DNA from: Coturnix japonica
Taxonomy: Eukaryota > Chordata > Aves > Galliformes > Phasianidae
DNA length: 64,000 bases
NCBI RefSeq assembly: GCF_001577835.2
Contig: NC_029518.1
Coordinates: 32,233,462-32,297,461, forward strand
Direction: 5' to 3'
Shown: positions 13,401-28,000 of the stretch, in pieces
How positions within the stretch are numbered: the stretch's first letter is position 1
Layout: each line of letters opens with the position of its first letter
Program-made: the position numbers and the translations under genes
Notes under the pieces: generated by a model
Seen by the model: only the letters and a program-made list of their open reading frames with translations
What the model was told of the DNA's origin: nothing
Databases searched by the model: none

Positions 13401-16400
13401 TGGAGAGAGATCTACACATGGAGACCTATTGGTCCCAATCCTGCAGTTGAGTGACTGCTCTAGTTTGTACCACAGCCATGCATGGTGTAGCTCAGTACTT
13501 TTGAGCATACTTTCTCTTTTGCAGCTGTAGTTGAAGCTGGTTAAGGACTGATACCATGAAAAATTTAGCTCCTCTGTGTCTCCCCAGACTTGCTACAGAC
13601 AGTGTTCAAAGCTTTGCTAAAGCACTAGTACATAAACAAGAAGGGCCAGCATGCTCATTCTTTATCTTAAAGAATAAAAATGTTTGCAGTACGTGTGTAT
13701 TTGTGAGGTACAACTGGTTGCCATCTGCATATTGTAACTGATTCTTTCTTGGTTTAAATATCAGTGATATCTAAAGCCCTATGCATTTATTACTTTGGGA
13801 CAGTTACTAGGAAAAAAAGACAGGGAGCCAAACTACCATCTGGTATATTTTTAATTAGGATTAATGTACTCCTTAGTATATACAATGATGGCACCACAAA
13901 CTACTGTATAGTCTGCAACCCAAGAGAAACGTTCACTGTTATATTAAAATATTGTACCTACTAGGCAGTGTGTAATTTGATCAAGAAGAGTTGACATGGA
14001 TCAGAAACAAGGTACTTGTTTTGTAGCAGCACTTTCATTCAAAAAGCATTTATAATCCCTGCTGTGTGAGATAGCCACTGTAAAATTAAAAACACTTGTC
14101 CTTGTAATGCTAGGTAAGAGACTCTGGCATATTCACAAGCTGATGCTTCTGCTTGTTTTTGTTGGAAGTTGCCCTGTAGAAGTAATCCCTGCAATAATGT
14201 ACATCCAGCTAGAGTGTACAGGAAATAAGAGAAAACAATATGCAACTTCAAATGTAACCTTCGAATATAGCAATAGGAGGAACTCCGCTAACTGTGACAG
14301 ATGGGCATACTGCATGCTTTTCCCAGTGGGCTATATGCTTTTTGTGCATAATATCAAATGTTCCATTTTTTAATCCAGGCATCTAATCTCGAGCTTTCTT
14401 ACTGGTTTTACAAAAGGCTGTCACCTTGTTTGTACATTCCAGGGACAGGACTGGCATAAGAATTGATGAAGAGCAGCCAGCCACGTTTCCAATGGAGCCA
14501 TTAAGAAATCTTTCCATCAGCAGGCTGAGTAACTCTGGTTGCTAACCTGTTCATGCTCCAACAAAGACACCCAGTGGGTTTCATATCTACAACTCTGTCA
14601 CACAGCATAGTGCAAGCTACTGACTGCAGTGATGGAATGGATCCCTCAGCTAATTCAGCCTGTCCTGGTTTTGAAAGTCATACTCATACTGCTGTGAGCT
14701 TCTGTGATCCTTCCTGTATCACCCCTGGAGGGGAGCCACATGTACTGTGGTAAGCACCTGCTGTATGAAGCCCTCAGAGGAGCTTAAGTTGCACTGTCTG
14801 AATCTCCATAGCTGCATGGGAAAGTAACTTTCAGCAGGCAACAGGGGAAAAGAGAATTGGTTTCAGCAGGCACTGAGGAATAAAAGAGTTCAAAAAGATT
14901 GATTTTAGGATAATGATTAAAGGACAAAAGCAGAGGTCAAAGAAAAGGGCAGGCGTGAAAGCTAGAGAATCAGAGGATGAGAGAAAAGGAAATTAAAATA
15001 TAGCAAGCACTTTAACTATCTTGCTAGTGAATTTCAAAGGAGGAGAAAGACCAGACTTCCTTCAGTTTTGGGTCATTGCTGGAGGACTTCACTCAGATCC
15101 TCAGATGATGAATTTTCCGTTTTGACATCTAACAAGTGACTGTGCAGGCTGACTGGCAATTGTGGGCTTTTTTCAGTAGACTCATCTGCCGTTGGGATTT
15201 TTCTGGCACTATTTTTTGAGTAGAAATTGGAATAGAAGTGAAAAAACACAATAAAGCAGATCTCTGCTTTTCTCTCTTCCTTTCCCTATGAAACCCTGCT
15301 CTTCCCACGTCAGAAGCAATTTTGGTTCTGTGTGGGGAATACATATATTCACAACAGTAAATAATATATAGGATTGGGGAAAAGGGAAATAAAACAGTCA
15401 GTCACACAAAGACAGGAAAAGAGAAATGAAAAGAATACAACACACTCTCTGGAGGGGAGTACCCTAACAGTAGAAGACATCAGAAAAAAGAATGAAGCAA
15501 TATAGTTTGTTTTTGCATGACCAAAGCAGAACTAACAAGGCATATTTCTAAGTGACTAAAGAAGCTTGTTAGAAGCCTTTGGCAAGACTAACTTTTTTAG
15601 GCATACTGAAGAGGTATAATAATATTCCCAAAAGGACATTATAATTTCCAGTTTTGCAGAAATTTGGCTTTTTTTTTCAGCATTGATCAGCTGCAAATTG
15701 TTACCACATCACGCTAGAAGTTTATTGATTGTGAAGATGCATAACTTATAAATGCCTTCTTGTGCTATATTTAGCTCAGATGTCATTTGTAAAATCTTCA
15801 TTTTGCTTTGCAAAAGTAGTGCTAATGACACGCCCGTGAAATATTTTTATGTAGAGAGCTCAGAACAGTCCACAAAATGCTTTAATGCACACTGATGTGG
15901 ATAAACTGTACTATTATAAAGTTCTTTAGGCTTTGAAATAGCTCATTTTCAAAGTGGATGGTAAATATCAGTGAAGATATGCATATAGGTGTGTGTATGT
16001 GTGCAGACCGAAGGGAAAAATAAAGGTACATACACAGAGGGCAAAAGAAAATGGTATAGAACATGGGCCTTAGTCACTGAGTTGTATCTGTTGAATTACT
16101 GTACCATATTAGATGTTTTATACAAAAAAATCATATTCCAAAACTGCTAAGCACTGCTTCTAATAAACAAATGTTCTTCAGATTAAAAATACATTAAACT
16201 TCTAAGACCTCTTAGGAGATGCCTGCATCTCCCTCACTGGCAGCTGTGTTGTCACAGTCTAAGCCAATGAGGGATCAACAAACTAATGAGAAAGTCTTTT
16301 GATGGAAGTGACAGAGCTGAACATCCATGTCGACAAAAGCCTGAGGCAGGTGCCTGCCCGAGTACACAGAATGCATCTACTTCAAAAACAAGGCATAGAG

Positions 16401-19400
16401 TGAGAAAGCTAAATCATAAATTACTTCAAAACTGGCCTTTTTTACCAACATTTTTCTTTGACTCCTTCCTCTTTCCATCCTCCCTTTTACTATGCATTCT
16501 GTTTATTTAAATTGAGGATCTACATCAGTGAATAGTTTCCCCATATTTAAAAAATAAGTTGTATCAGAAAGAGAATGGCAACTTTTCTTTGCTAGCCTAA
16601 CAGGCTAACATCTTCCCTACTTCTCATGTTGAAGATCTCAAATGCTAAATAACAGTATAAATAAAAAAATCCTACTATATACAAATTAGAGGGTGAAGAG
16701 CTGTCAGTAAGGAGCTTGAAGAGAGCTGGGAATCCAGACTTTTGAGGGTGTGAGTCATGTGTTCACTGAATATGCTAAGGAATTACAGAGGAATGTTAAA
16801 CTGCGGCTGTAGGATAATGAGTAACATTTCACATCAAAATCATGTAGGTCATTGTTTTGCCTTTTTTATTAGCTATCTGCTCATTCTTCCATACAACTCA
16901 GCAAGGGCGCTCTTTGCCAAGGTCAATTGTACCAAATACTCTGCTGTGCCCATCATTTTGCCTCATGAACAGTAATTCCCCAGGGAAACCTTTTTTCAGT
17001 CACCTCCTTTCTTCTATGAACATGTGGCTTGATTGCTGAACATCCTTTCTTGTCCACTTACCTTTACTCCTGTGCCGATTAGAAATGCAAGCCAATGTCA
17101 AACACATTAAATTGTTTTCAAATAAGAATCTAAACACTGAGCATTGTTCAAGGTCTGCTGGTTTCCTTCAGCAGTGTCCTTTACCTGACAGTGAAGTGAG
17201 GTATTCCGCAGACAGGGTTGCTCTGAAGGCTGCCACAAAGAGAAAGAGGAAGACTTCACTTCATGATGAGCTGGGGCTGCAGATACCCCTTTGTCATCCT
17301 GGAACGTGTATTTTTAAAGTGCGAAGGAGGTCCAGATAGTGTTTGCTTGCACTCTGTAATTCCTGCCTTCAGTCTGCTCCATTATTTGGAATATAAATAC
17401 CTCTATATCACTAGGAAACATATCAAACATTGCAATGGGGCTAAGTCTGGCAATAATTATGCCCTTTATTTCATATAATCTTAGAAAGTGAATTGTGTAG
17501 TTCTTCAATATTCCTCTTCTGAGAACGTGGCTTCAGTTTCTTGCTTTCCGGCTGCATAATCAATTGCACTTTATAGTTTCACAGGGACAAAAGGAGGATG
17601 TAATTGAATAAGTAAGTCAGAGTAAGATTTGTGCCCATGGCACATACTATGTGTAGAAATACATGGTTATAGTAAGCCTGTATCTGTGCAGGGAGTTTCA
17701 CCAGTAATCATCCTGCTTGCCCTTTTGGCCTTCTCAAACATCGGACTGCAGCTGGCAGGCCAGAGGAGCGCTTCCGAAGAAGGGAAAAGGAAAAGCTCAA
17801 AAAGAGGGTCCGGGACAAGACTGTCACTGATTTTTTGTTCTCTTCTTCAGCAACTTATGTTTGCATGAGTTTATTTCAAATTCCAGTCCCAAACGAAGGA
17901 AATTTAGTTACAGCATTGGAAAAGAGTTTCACTGTGTTGAACATCTTTTGATTTCTTTCTAAACTTAGCTCTCTTGAACTCTGTGAACGAGCAGGAATGA
18001 AAGACACCCAGAAGCAGGGTCAGGGCATTACTGCTCTCTTTGACAATATCAGTGCATCTGAAAATCTGTCTTCTCCTCCTTTAATCCTGCCTCCTCTTTT
18101 CTTTCGTGATTCAGTGTCAGGGAAATGCCAAGCAGTAGCTAATAGGTGAAAGGATAAGCAAAATAAAATAACTAGGATCAGTGGGAGCCAGCTAACCTTA
18201 TTCTGTGAGGAAATATGTGAGTGGATGTATTAGTAGACAAAACAATGTTTGGTTTTGGATTAGGTGTACAGTCCTGAACTCACAGCAGTCATTTAGGTGG
18301 AAAACAGCATTGGATTTTTAAAAAATGCCAGTGACAGCAGGAAGATTTTGTTTTCCCCAGGGCAAACCTGAAACTTTGCATGTGGCTGCATATGTATGTA
18401 ATTCCCTTTCTGTGACTGGGAAAGCGGCCAAATGAAAATGTTTTCATGGCAAGTGTAATTAAAAAAATTGCTTACTACCTGAGCAAGTCTCACCAGATGC
18501 CAGTCAATACCAATGAATATCAATCAAGAAAATACTTGCTCAAATAAAATCATAAATTAACTAGCTAATTCTATTGGATACATGTCGTCTTTGATCAAAA
18601 TAATACACCCCTCAAGATGTCCTGGATGAAAAGTGTGAATCAGCCACACAAAACCCACAGTTGCACTATGTAACCTGGGGATCCATTCTAGAAGACAAAT
18701 AAAAAGTCAGTATTCTTGCGAATCTCCTTTTGAAGTACATAGGATCTTCAGGTTCATCAGTGTGCCACAGGAAGTAAAACCACAAGAGTTCATAGCTTCT
18801 TACTTGAGAGATGAAGAATATGCTCTTTGTAAGAGTCTAACTGTTAGCGCTTCTATACAGCAGTGCCGTGTAGAAGTATCTAAATTATCACAGGGACTAA
18901 GTGTAGCTAAGCCATATGTTTGTGGGCTTACCTGCATTGGTCCTCCTAAATCAGCTGAGACAGAAGCCCACAGTGTATAAAGGCTAGTCTTGTCTCTGAA
19001 ACAGCTTGTGATCTCTAGAAATTATGCGTATTGGGATAGAATGGAGGTGCCCAATAAGTTGCTTGGACAACTTCATTTCAATTCTCAAAGTAACTCAAGA
19101 ACTGAGAGACTGATGGGACTTTGATTTTCTTGGGAAGTGAGATTTTAAATATCTTGAATTACCACACTGCTTCCAAATGTTAGCCTTGAACCTTACTTTA
19201 TCAAGGATACAAGGTGAGCTAAATAAGGTTTAGTTTTGCTTCAGTGGTGTAACATGTCCAGCACACACTGTGACTTAGTTTACTGTGGAAGATGCTGTAT
19301 GTTTGACTACTTGCTTAGTACATAAAGCTTATGGAACTGAAGTGAACAACAGTTTGAGGTCAGAGCTATTGAACAAGAAAGCACTGGGAGTTAGACTTAT

Positions 19401-22400
19401 AAAGATACTGCACAGCAAGCTAATTTGGCAAAGGTACAGAGAAAACTTAGAAGGATATCTCCAAAGGAATTTTCAGATTACTCTTTTAAAAGTGTTGGCT
19501 GGAACACAGATAACTTTAGCTGGAAATTTATTTCCATGTGCAAAGCTAGGAAGGTAGTAGGAGGATATGAAAAAGCGGACTTTGAGGAAGCAAAAGTAGG
19601 ATCCATTCTGTTTGAAGTAAAACAGGTAAAACAGAAAGTGGGCAGTGGTTTGCTGTCTTTGAGCTGGAGACTACTTAAATGCTTCCTATGGCTACTTGAC
19701 ATGACTGAGAAGCCACAGCAGTCACTTCAACACACAAGAAAACCTGCCTGGAAATGCCACAGGAGCAGCAGTACCCTGCTCCTGACAACCTAGCAAGGAG
19801 ATTGATGCTGAGAACACACTGCTGGGGAGATAGTTTTAATCCTAAACTGGAGGAAGAGGCTGCTTGTGCTAGGCCACTATTCTAGCTAAGTCCTAGAAAT
19901 TGAGGTTCTCTTGTTGGGGGTACAGAGTAAGTCCTGAGTTCACATGGCCAAGGCTACACAGGTCAGAGATCATGTGCATCCTGAGCTGCCTGGTATGACA
20001 GACAAGTCTGACTTATCTTTCCATCCCGGAAGGGAAGCACTTGCATTCTGAGCAGAATTTGTACCTACAGCAAAGAGCCTTGCCACAGTGTTGACCTCAC
20101 ATTAATAAAACAATAGTATGAAGGACGTGCAAAGAGGTAGCCTGAGGTATTATCTGCAATAAGCTTCCTTGAGTCACTCTAAGCACACCTTTCTGTAAGC
20201 TACTAAGCATTAAAGAAGCATATGCCCCTCACCACTTTGGATCTAGAGAATAGGAATCAATGAAAGGAATTTTCACCTTCTATGACTGCCATTTATATAC
20301 TACTGGTTTGAAAACCATTACATCTGATTCTAATTTACATGTGAGAACTTTTACACAGCATGAAGGGGCCTTAAAGGGTATGATTTACATTAACACACAC
20401 TTCAAGAGCCTTTTATATTGCTGGTGTACCTAACAGAGCAGTGACTTACAACCTCCATTAAAGTAGAGATTGGGCACAGTCACCTGAAAATGGACATCAT
20501 TTCGCAGATCTGGATCCAATTGGTTCTGGGGGAGGGAACAAAACCTGGACATCCAGGGTGACAAGAATAAGTGCTGTATAAAACCATGTCCATGAGGCTA
20601 TGTTCTTTGCACAAACTCTTTCATTTTTCTCCTCTTTTTTCCCGTTCCTGCATTTGTTGCAGCAAAGATCTCTAAGTAACAGAAAAAGAGAGAAGAAAAT
20701 GATTTAATCATGATTTCGTGTGATTTCCCAGGGTAGGTAAAAATAAAGTTGTTAGACAGGTGACCATGCATGAATGTCACAGAAGTGACAGCACCAGATC
20801 CTCTGTGCTTTTCCTGTATATGCAGAGCTAAAAATAGCTGATACAACACAGGCCTAAGATGTTATCTGTCTATATCAGTGTTCTCTCAATGACAATGAAA
20901 CAACCTGGCAACACTCATGCAAATGCCAGATCAGAACCTGGCATGGAAGACAATATATCAAAAGCTGCTAAAAATGATAGGGAATTTTTACATAAAAACT
21001 TAGGAGGAGAAGATTTCACTGGGGAGAGCAGGAGACTGATTGGGTATGGCTCAGAGGGCTCAGGATGAGATAAGGTACCAGGAGGAGACAGAGTGTAATT
21101 GATGTCCCATAAGGAGAATGTGAACCTCCCTTTTCTCCCTCCTATATGTAAGAGCTATGTTTTTTTCTTTTACTTTTTTTCTTCTGGTTTTGAGGTCACT
21201 GGATACCCTGAGATATTACTGACACTCAGTGTCACTGTCTCATCTGCCTTTCTTCCTTATTCTGCTCCCAAGAATCCAGATATACTTCTGGTCATATATT
21301 TTCTTTTGTTTTCCTTATAGAATCAAAACTCTGTATTTTTCATGAAGCTAAACTTACACACTCCAGCCAGTGCTAGGGAGAAAAAAATGTGATGATTGAG
21401 TGTAACTGTGTAAAATTATTGTTCAAAGTGCTCCAGTAGCGAAGAGCTAAGTCCGATCAGAGTCCTGTTTCTGTACCCCTTTTGTTCTCAGGAGGTTTCC
21501 CAGGGGTGCTTGGGAGTAGACCTGTCCCAAGCACTCTTTCAAAGAGAATGTAACAGAAGTGTCTAATAGCTGGATCATGTAAAAGCACTTTGTGATTGCT
21601 GTTGCTTTTCAAGCCCAGCCATGAGTAATCCCTCATTTCCTTCCTTCTTTCTTCCACAGGATATTACAAGGCAGACCAGATTGCCAAGAGAGCAAACGAA
21701 GGGATGGCACCAAAAGCAGCAAAAGCAGCAAAGAGTTTGGATTTCTCAGATGGGAACAGGCTGATCAGCAGCAAAGCCCAAAGAAATATTTGGCTTTGAG
21801 TCATTTTCTTTATCACCATGGGGAACAGAAAATGGAGGAAGGAAAGCAGTGAGAGGAGAGCTGCAGATGATTCTGCTGCCTGTTTAATTTTTTTTATAAA
21901 GAGCAATTTAATTGTGAAATAGAGTTTGTTCATGTACATTGTGTAAGAGAGTTCCCAATGTGATAAGCACGCATCGGGTATTTACTAAAAGCCCAAAAAA
22001 TGTTGGTCACGTTAGGAATGCTGGTACCTCAAAGACAAGAGCATCTTTTACAATTTAAATTTACAGATATCTAAAAAGGAGAATTATTCCTATGCTAGAT
22101 GAAAGCAGGGCCATGTAAGAACTTGATCAGCCCACTTTTTTTAGAGAATGTGAGTGCACAGTACAAGACAAGACTTCCTAATTTACACGGGCAACCTTCA
22201 TTTCCTTACAGTTTTTTTATCTTTGATGTCTGTTTTGCATTTTCTAAAGAGACTTGGGAGATTAAGAGAGTGTCACTGTTTAAGGTCTGGGTGGCCTTGT
22301 AAAGAGTTAAAAACAGACAGAGAAGATGCTTTTAATGATCTTTTTAACAGCCATATAACTTGTTTCAATGCTTGTATGACGCTAAGTGTGTGAGCCGGCA

Positions 22401-24995
22401 ACTTTCCAGTTTTCGCAAGAGCTGGCAGATAGAAAAGCTCCTTAATAAAACAGCAACATATTTTTCTTTCAGATTTGCAGTTTCTAAATGTCACTTGAAA
22501 AGATGTTAATTGAACAGAGCCAGGAAAGACAATCAAACAACAGTCCCACCCCTGCTGTTTCTCCTGAAGACAGAGACAGTATTCAGTGGCCACCCTTGAA
22601 GAAGCCGCTACTTGAGGAAGGAAGGTGAAAATTTAGAGAAACAACATTTTCTCTTTATTCAGAACAGAAGCAGACTCGTTTTGGTACAAACTTTAGGGAG
22701 TTCTGGAGTTATCCCATGCTCCAGGGCTGCAGGTGAGGAATCTTTAGAACTGTATGAGTCACTGTGGTCAGTCATGCAATTTGCACTGTGCTCTGTTATA
22801 AATAACTCCTACTGGCAGCTAAAATAGCTGCCAGTGATGCTCAGCAGATTTGCAGGTTTCATGACTTTTAAGGTCCTAACTGTGACAACAACTTCACCTG
22901 TGCCTCAGCAGACACCAACACTGTCTATTTTTCCAGACAGGAGAATGCTGCTGTTGCATCATCCATCACTTGCCTTGCCTGCTTTGTAGTTTCTGCCTTT
23001 CAGTGATTGGGAAGTTTGGTTTGTTGCAGTTAGCTTTCTAATGACTCTTGTTTTTTCATATGTGAAAAACAGCAAATAATAAAAGAGTAATCTTTGTTGC
23101 AGGTGTAAAGATTAAGCCATGAGAACTGCAGGATCACCTGAACTTTGCTTCTTTGACATACATGCCTAAAAAGGTTCCCTGAGCCTCTGATTTATGGGGA
23201 AGTGTTAAGCATTTGGGAAGCTCTGGCATGTGTTGGGGGGAGCCATTTCCTGGAATGTTGTCAGGTTGTGGCTTAATATGTTCTAAAGAAGAATTCTTTG
23301 TACAAGGACACTGCTCACTTATAGGGAGAGAATCACAGAAGAACAGTGCTTTATGGAAAACTCAAGCTTGGTAAATATATATTTTCATCCACCCAGTGTT
23401 TTCATACTGTTATCATGTAACTAACATCTTGAGCATCACATGGAGGCATGATGAGATGGGTGAGAACCTGCCAGTTTAACCAGTGCTACAAATATGACCA
23501 AAGTTTGCTGAAGTAGAACAATAGAGCCTGTAGCCTGCTTTGAAGCAGGTCTCCTTGTAAGGACATGTCACACCAGAAATGCTCTGAGAAAGATTATGCT
23601 GCTTCCTAACAGGGATAACAGTCCTGCATGCAGGGGGTTTGGTCACCCGCAGACCATGCTTGGAACTTTTCCTTATGCAGTGGGCACACTGGGCTGTAGC
23701 TTGGGTTGACCTTTAGCTAATTAAAAAGAATTCTGTAAAGCTGATCCTGCATCAAAAAAGAGATTTGAGTCATGTTGAAATGATACTGAAATTGCTCCAC
23801 TAGGCTCAGTCTCTTGCATTTTTAGAGCATCAGCTATTTGTCTTAATATTTAATATTATTTAATATTTTATAATATCATTTGTCTTAATTGAGCAGCGTG
23901 TGCTCATTCTCTGCAGATCAGCTTTGAATGAAAGCAGACAAAATGACCACTGGGACCTCTGTGATCTAAAACTGTATCCTACATTCATAGATCTTATCCA
24001 CAGCTACACCTGACTCATTTTTATTTGTATAAGCTGAAGACAGAAGTGGATGTTAGTATCAGCCCACATTGTGCCACACCATGTTGCCCTGTCTTAGCAG
24101 TCAGGTGTCCCAATTTGGGCAATCCTTCAGACAGACTTCTGAATGTAGCAATTGCAGCTATCCTGCAGGCTTTCTTCAAGTAAATTTACCTGCAGAAAGG
24201 GATGTTTTCCATGTCTGCCTGGACAATAGTGACATGGGTGAAACATATAGTAAGGCAGCCTTTGGTATGTACTCCAAAACCTTTGAAACCAGTGGAACCG
24301 GACCCAGCACAACAAAGCTCTTCAAGCATGCTACTTACTACAGAATGTCTACTGGCAAAGGATGAGCCTATGAAGCTTTCACAGAGTGAATGTACAGTCA
24401 ATATGCAAAGTATTTAGATTAAATTTTAATGCAGTGTATTAAATGGTTTTGCAAGGCCAAATACATACATATTTTTTACAAGTATGATACATTTTAGACA
24501 ATTCACAGGACTGAATTCTGTAGGTGGTACTGAAGTTTCTCCATAATCTGAATTAAAGGAAGGAGAATGACTGCAGAGAGGGCCAAAGATGGTTAATTTA
24601 GATGCAGAGCTTGGCCTCAGTACGAGGTTGAATTTAAAGATGTAAACAGAGTAATTGCCAGTGTGTGAAATAGAACCATGCGTAATAGTTGGATATGATA
24701 ATTTAAGATGTAATTTTGGATAATAAGGGTGTTTTCAGAGAGCAGAATAGCAGCGAGTGTCTTTCCACTTTGGTGCACCACAATGCTATTATCATTTCCT
24801 GCAGTTTTTTAATGAAGTTCAACTGCATTATCTACAATAACTATTTCTGTGTCTTTGATTAAATTCATAAACAGACATTAAGAAAATAAAATTACAGGAA
24901 ATAATGGGGAACACAACAAAAAAGAAAATACGGAGGATTTTTTTTACTATGACTAAGGTTACCTCACAGTGGGTGAAAGGAAAAGAATGTGAAAA
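7445..24995. other. AT-rich spacer, no gene seen
   Basis: About 17.5 kb with no recognisable exon, RNA gene or well-preserved mobile element. The longest open frame (19425-19793, plus, 122 codons) shows no family motif and no promoter or CpG context. Only the small perfect hairpin at 22811-22835 stands out. Undetected short exons or conserved regulatory elements remain possible. Confidence 0.6.
22811..22835. repeat. perfect inverted repeat, 10-base arms
   Basis: ACTGGCAGCT (22811-22820), loop AAAAT, AGCTGCCAGT (22826-22835). The arms are perfectly complementary. The total is too short for a standard microRNA precursor. No adjacent element with matching ends was found. Confidence 0.85.
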
Positions 24996-25056
24996 TAAGG
25001 AATTGGTAAAACTCTTCTTTAGAGGCATAAGGAATTAGTAAAACTCTTCTTTAGAG
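24996..25056. repeat. tandem duplication, 32-base period
   Basis: Two copies of a 29-base segment containing GTAAAACTCTTCTTTAGAG (24996-25024 and 25028-25056) differ at one base and are separated by three bases. This is a simple local duplication with no gene context. Confidence 0.9.
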
Positions 25057-28000
25057 TCACTTACTGAACAATTCATCTCATAAACAGCTGTTGAAGAAGA
25101 GGTGTGGGCAGTGGGTCTGTTGTGGCGTAGTTGTTTTTTCTCTGTATTCAGGTTAGCTGTAGTTATGATCATACTTATGGAAGTAACAGCACTAAGTGTG
25201 CCTTTTCACACAAGAGCTCCTGTTGGTGGTGTGGCTGACTGGTAGTGAGTATAGACGTGACTACCATATCTCCCCAAACAGAGATGTGAGCTAATTGCTA
25301 GTGAAAAGCTGCGCAGCTCCCAGTCCCTGCAAGAGATTCTTTATTGCCTGTGTGTGTTTAATTAGGGCACCCAAATTGAAAGCCCTGAAAGATCTCCAAT
25401 ACGTGAATTAGATGCAGGTCTGTGAAGAACTGAAAACTTGTCATCCAATTAAATGAAAGGAAAGTTAGCTGTGAGGGTTATCAGAAACAGATGGGATCAG
25501 GTGCTTTTGTTTTACGCTCTTCTTGCACATTCTTTTATCATGTCAAATGCCAGACCAGGAGGGACTGTCTTCCATACTGACAAAGAAACTTCAGAAAACA
25601 TTTTGTTCCAAGAAGGAAAAATGAACAGAGATTTCAGACTGATGATTTTCAGAATTAGTCTGTCTACAAATGATTTTATTATTTTTCTTTTAATAGAAGA
25701 AAATCTATAGACACTGTCTTTATTCTGCTTAATTCTTGCAGTGGCAGACTGTCATCTGCCACTATTGCCTCTCATCTAGACTTGATTTGTTGTGCTCCGA
25801 GCTACTGGGAGAGAGGAAGTACCCCTTCACACTGAGGCACAGCAAAAACATCCTGAAAAATCTCCAATGTGATTGCCAAATTCTGCCCTTAATTCTCCTT
25901 CTGTACTTGCACTGATTTCCACAGGGATCAGAAAGCCCGAGTTTCCAATGCTGATATGTCCACATAGGTTTTTCTTCAATTAAATGGAATGTATACCCAC
26001 AGATTTTTCAAAGATTAAAACGTTTTCAGTCACTTCAGGCTACAGCACCATTAGCAAATAGTGCAGGATAACATGAATTGAGCAGTAGGCTGGAGCAGCT
26101 GGGGATGAGGCCTGAAGAACACATGGGGGGTTGCTGCATAGCAGCTTTGGCCTTCCCCCACTATATGGCATTATTGCAGTCTCTGAAGCTGAGGAAAGAG
26201 ACATCCTGAATGGGAGAGGGGAACTGAAAAAGGAGGGACACTGGAAGAAGAAAGGAAGATGGAGGCAAGCCCTTTGGAAGAGTTCATCCATGCAGGGATG
26301 GTATCAGAGCAGAAAGAAGGGAGAAGAGAGTGGTGGGAGGATCCCTCTGTTGGAGAAACAAGAGCTGTTTTCTAGTAGGACTGGCAGCAAATGTGGAGGT
26401 GCAGATGCCTTTGCACAGTACAGAGAGGATTTGGGGTTATACCAGTGTGTTCCCTTACTAGTTTGGAGCCTCTGATTCCACAAGGGAGTACCATTTACTG
26501 GCTGGGCATCTGGGGCAGGTCTTTATCTGTATGAAATTCAGATTCTGTTACCTGACATCATGCTGCAATGCAACTAGCACATGATACGAGGGGACAGGTG
26601 GGGAACAAATTCACTTCTGCTCTAAGGTAAGACACAAATGTAAGTATACTTTAAAAACCTGGTCATGCTTTGTTATAGAACTGCTGAGGATAATTTTTCT
26701 GGAGATGAATGTTACCCTTTATTGAGAGGCAGATGACAAAAACAGCATTTATCATCCTGTGATGTTGTTGGTACTTTTCCACCTAATCTAGCAATGGGAA
26801 TGGTATTTATTTTAAGTGTCTATGATGCTTCTGGAGGGTGTTTAGTTGGCCATGTTAGAGACTGGGTTTTTCTGTCTTCCAGGTAAGTTTGCAAAATATA
26901 CATTACTGATTTTGACTTCTATGTCAATGTGTGCATGAGAACAGGCATCATTTATAGCAGGAATCCTATTATGTACAACTGTTTGGGAAACAAATACATG
27001 TGTTGTCTGTATAATATATTGAAAATACTTCAAATTAAAACTACTTTCTGTCCCATGCAATTTACTGTTAATGATGACCTAGATTGGACAGCTGCTAAAT
27101 ACCAACTTCTGTGTCATCTGGTCTCACAGAAGACAAAAATCTCACATTCCCTTTGAAAGTATCTCTTTTATGTGGTACTATAGGACCTATCTAAACTTTC
27201 AAGGTTGAAGTACATCTTTTACTTTCTATGTGTGGTTTTGCAACTGCCTTGCAGAAGTCTGCTATTGGATTAACATCCACATTGCCCATCTAAGCATGAG
27301 CCACAAGGCTCTCCTGCAGTATTCTAATCCTTTTTTCTATAACAGATATGTTCATCATATTCATTTGAAAAACATACATAAGATTACATGTTCTCATGAA
27401 TTTCTTTGACATTTAAGATGCTGAACCATATGTGTGTTCAGTGACTACAAAGGAATCATGCCACATTAAACACTTTCATTTGGCCTGCAGCCAAAGCACC
27501 TGAATTAATTCTAACACGTTGGCTTGACAGGAAGCTGTAACTGTATTAGTTTCTCAGTTTTTGCAAGTATGCTTTTATTTAGGTCCAAATAATGCTCAAA
27601 TTCCAAGCATCTCAGTGCCCACCTGAGCCCTCCTCTGTCATCCTGAGGATTAATTTTAGGCAAGTGTCAGATACTAATCAACACTAAGGATCAGATTAGT
27701 TGTAGTTATTTCAAACTGCTGAATTAATATGGTGTTAGCCTTGCTGGATTGCAATGAAAATGCATTTTATATGGTACTGTAAATTGCATGCAGTGCCTCT
27801 GTAACAAGAGTTTGCTTCTCTTTCTTCAGAGGTGTAATCAATGCCAAAACTAAGAAGTATTAAGCATGAAACAAAGAGACCAACTAGACTTTTAATAGCT
27901 TTCGCCTTCTTTGAATTTGCAAGGAATCCTCTTTAATTAGCATCAGTGAATGACAGAAATCTATTAATGGCTCTTTAGCTCTGGATTAACATTAGCAAAG

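Noticed and set aside
19425-19793. 122-codon plus-strand open frame
   Set aside because: No domain, no promoter or CpG context; the length is expected by chance in this much sequence.
26131-26475. 114-codon plus-strand open frame
   Set aside because: Lys/Gly/Trp-rich from a purine-rich stretch, with overlapping frames on the other strand and no recognisable motif.
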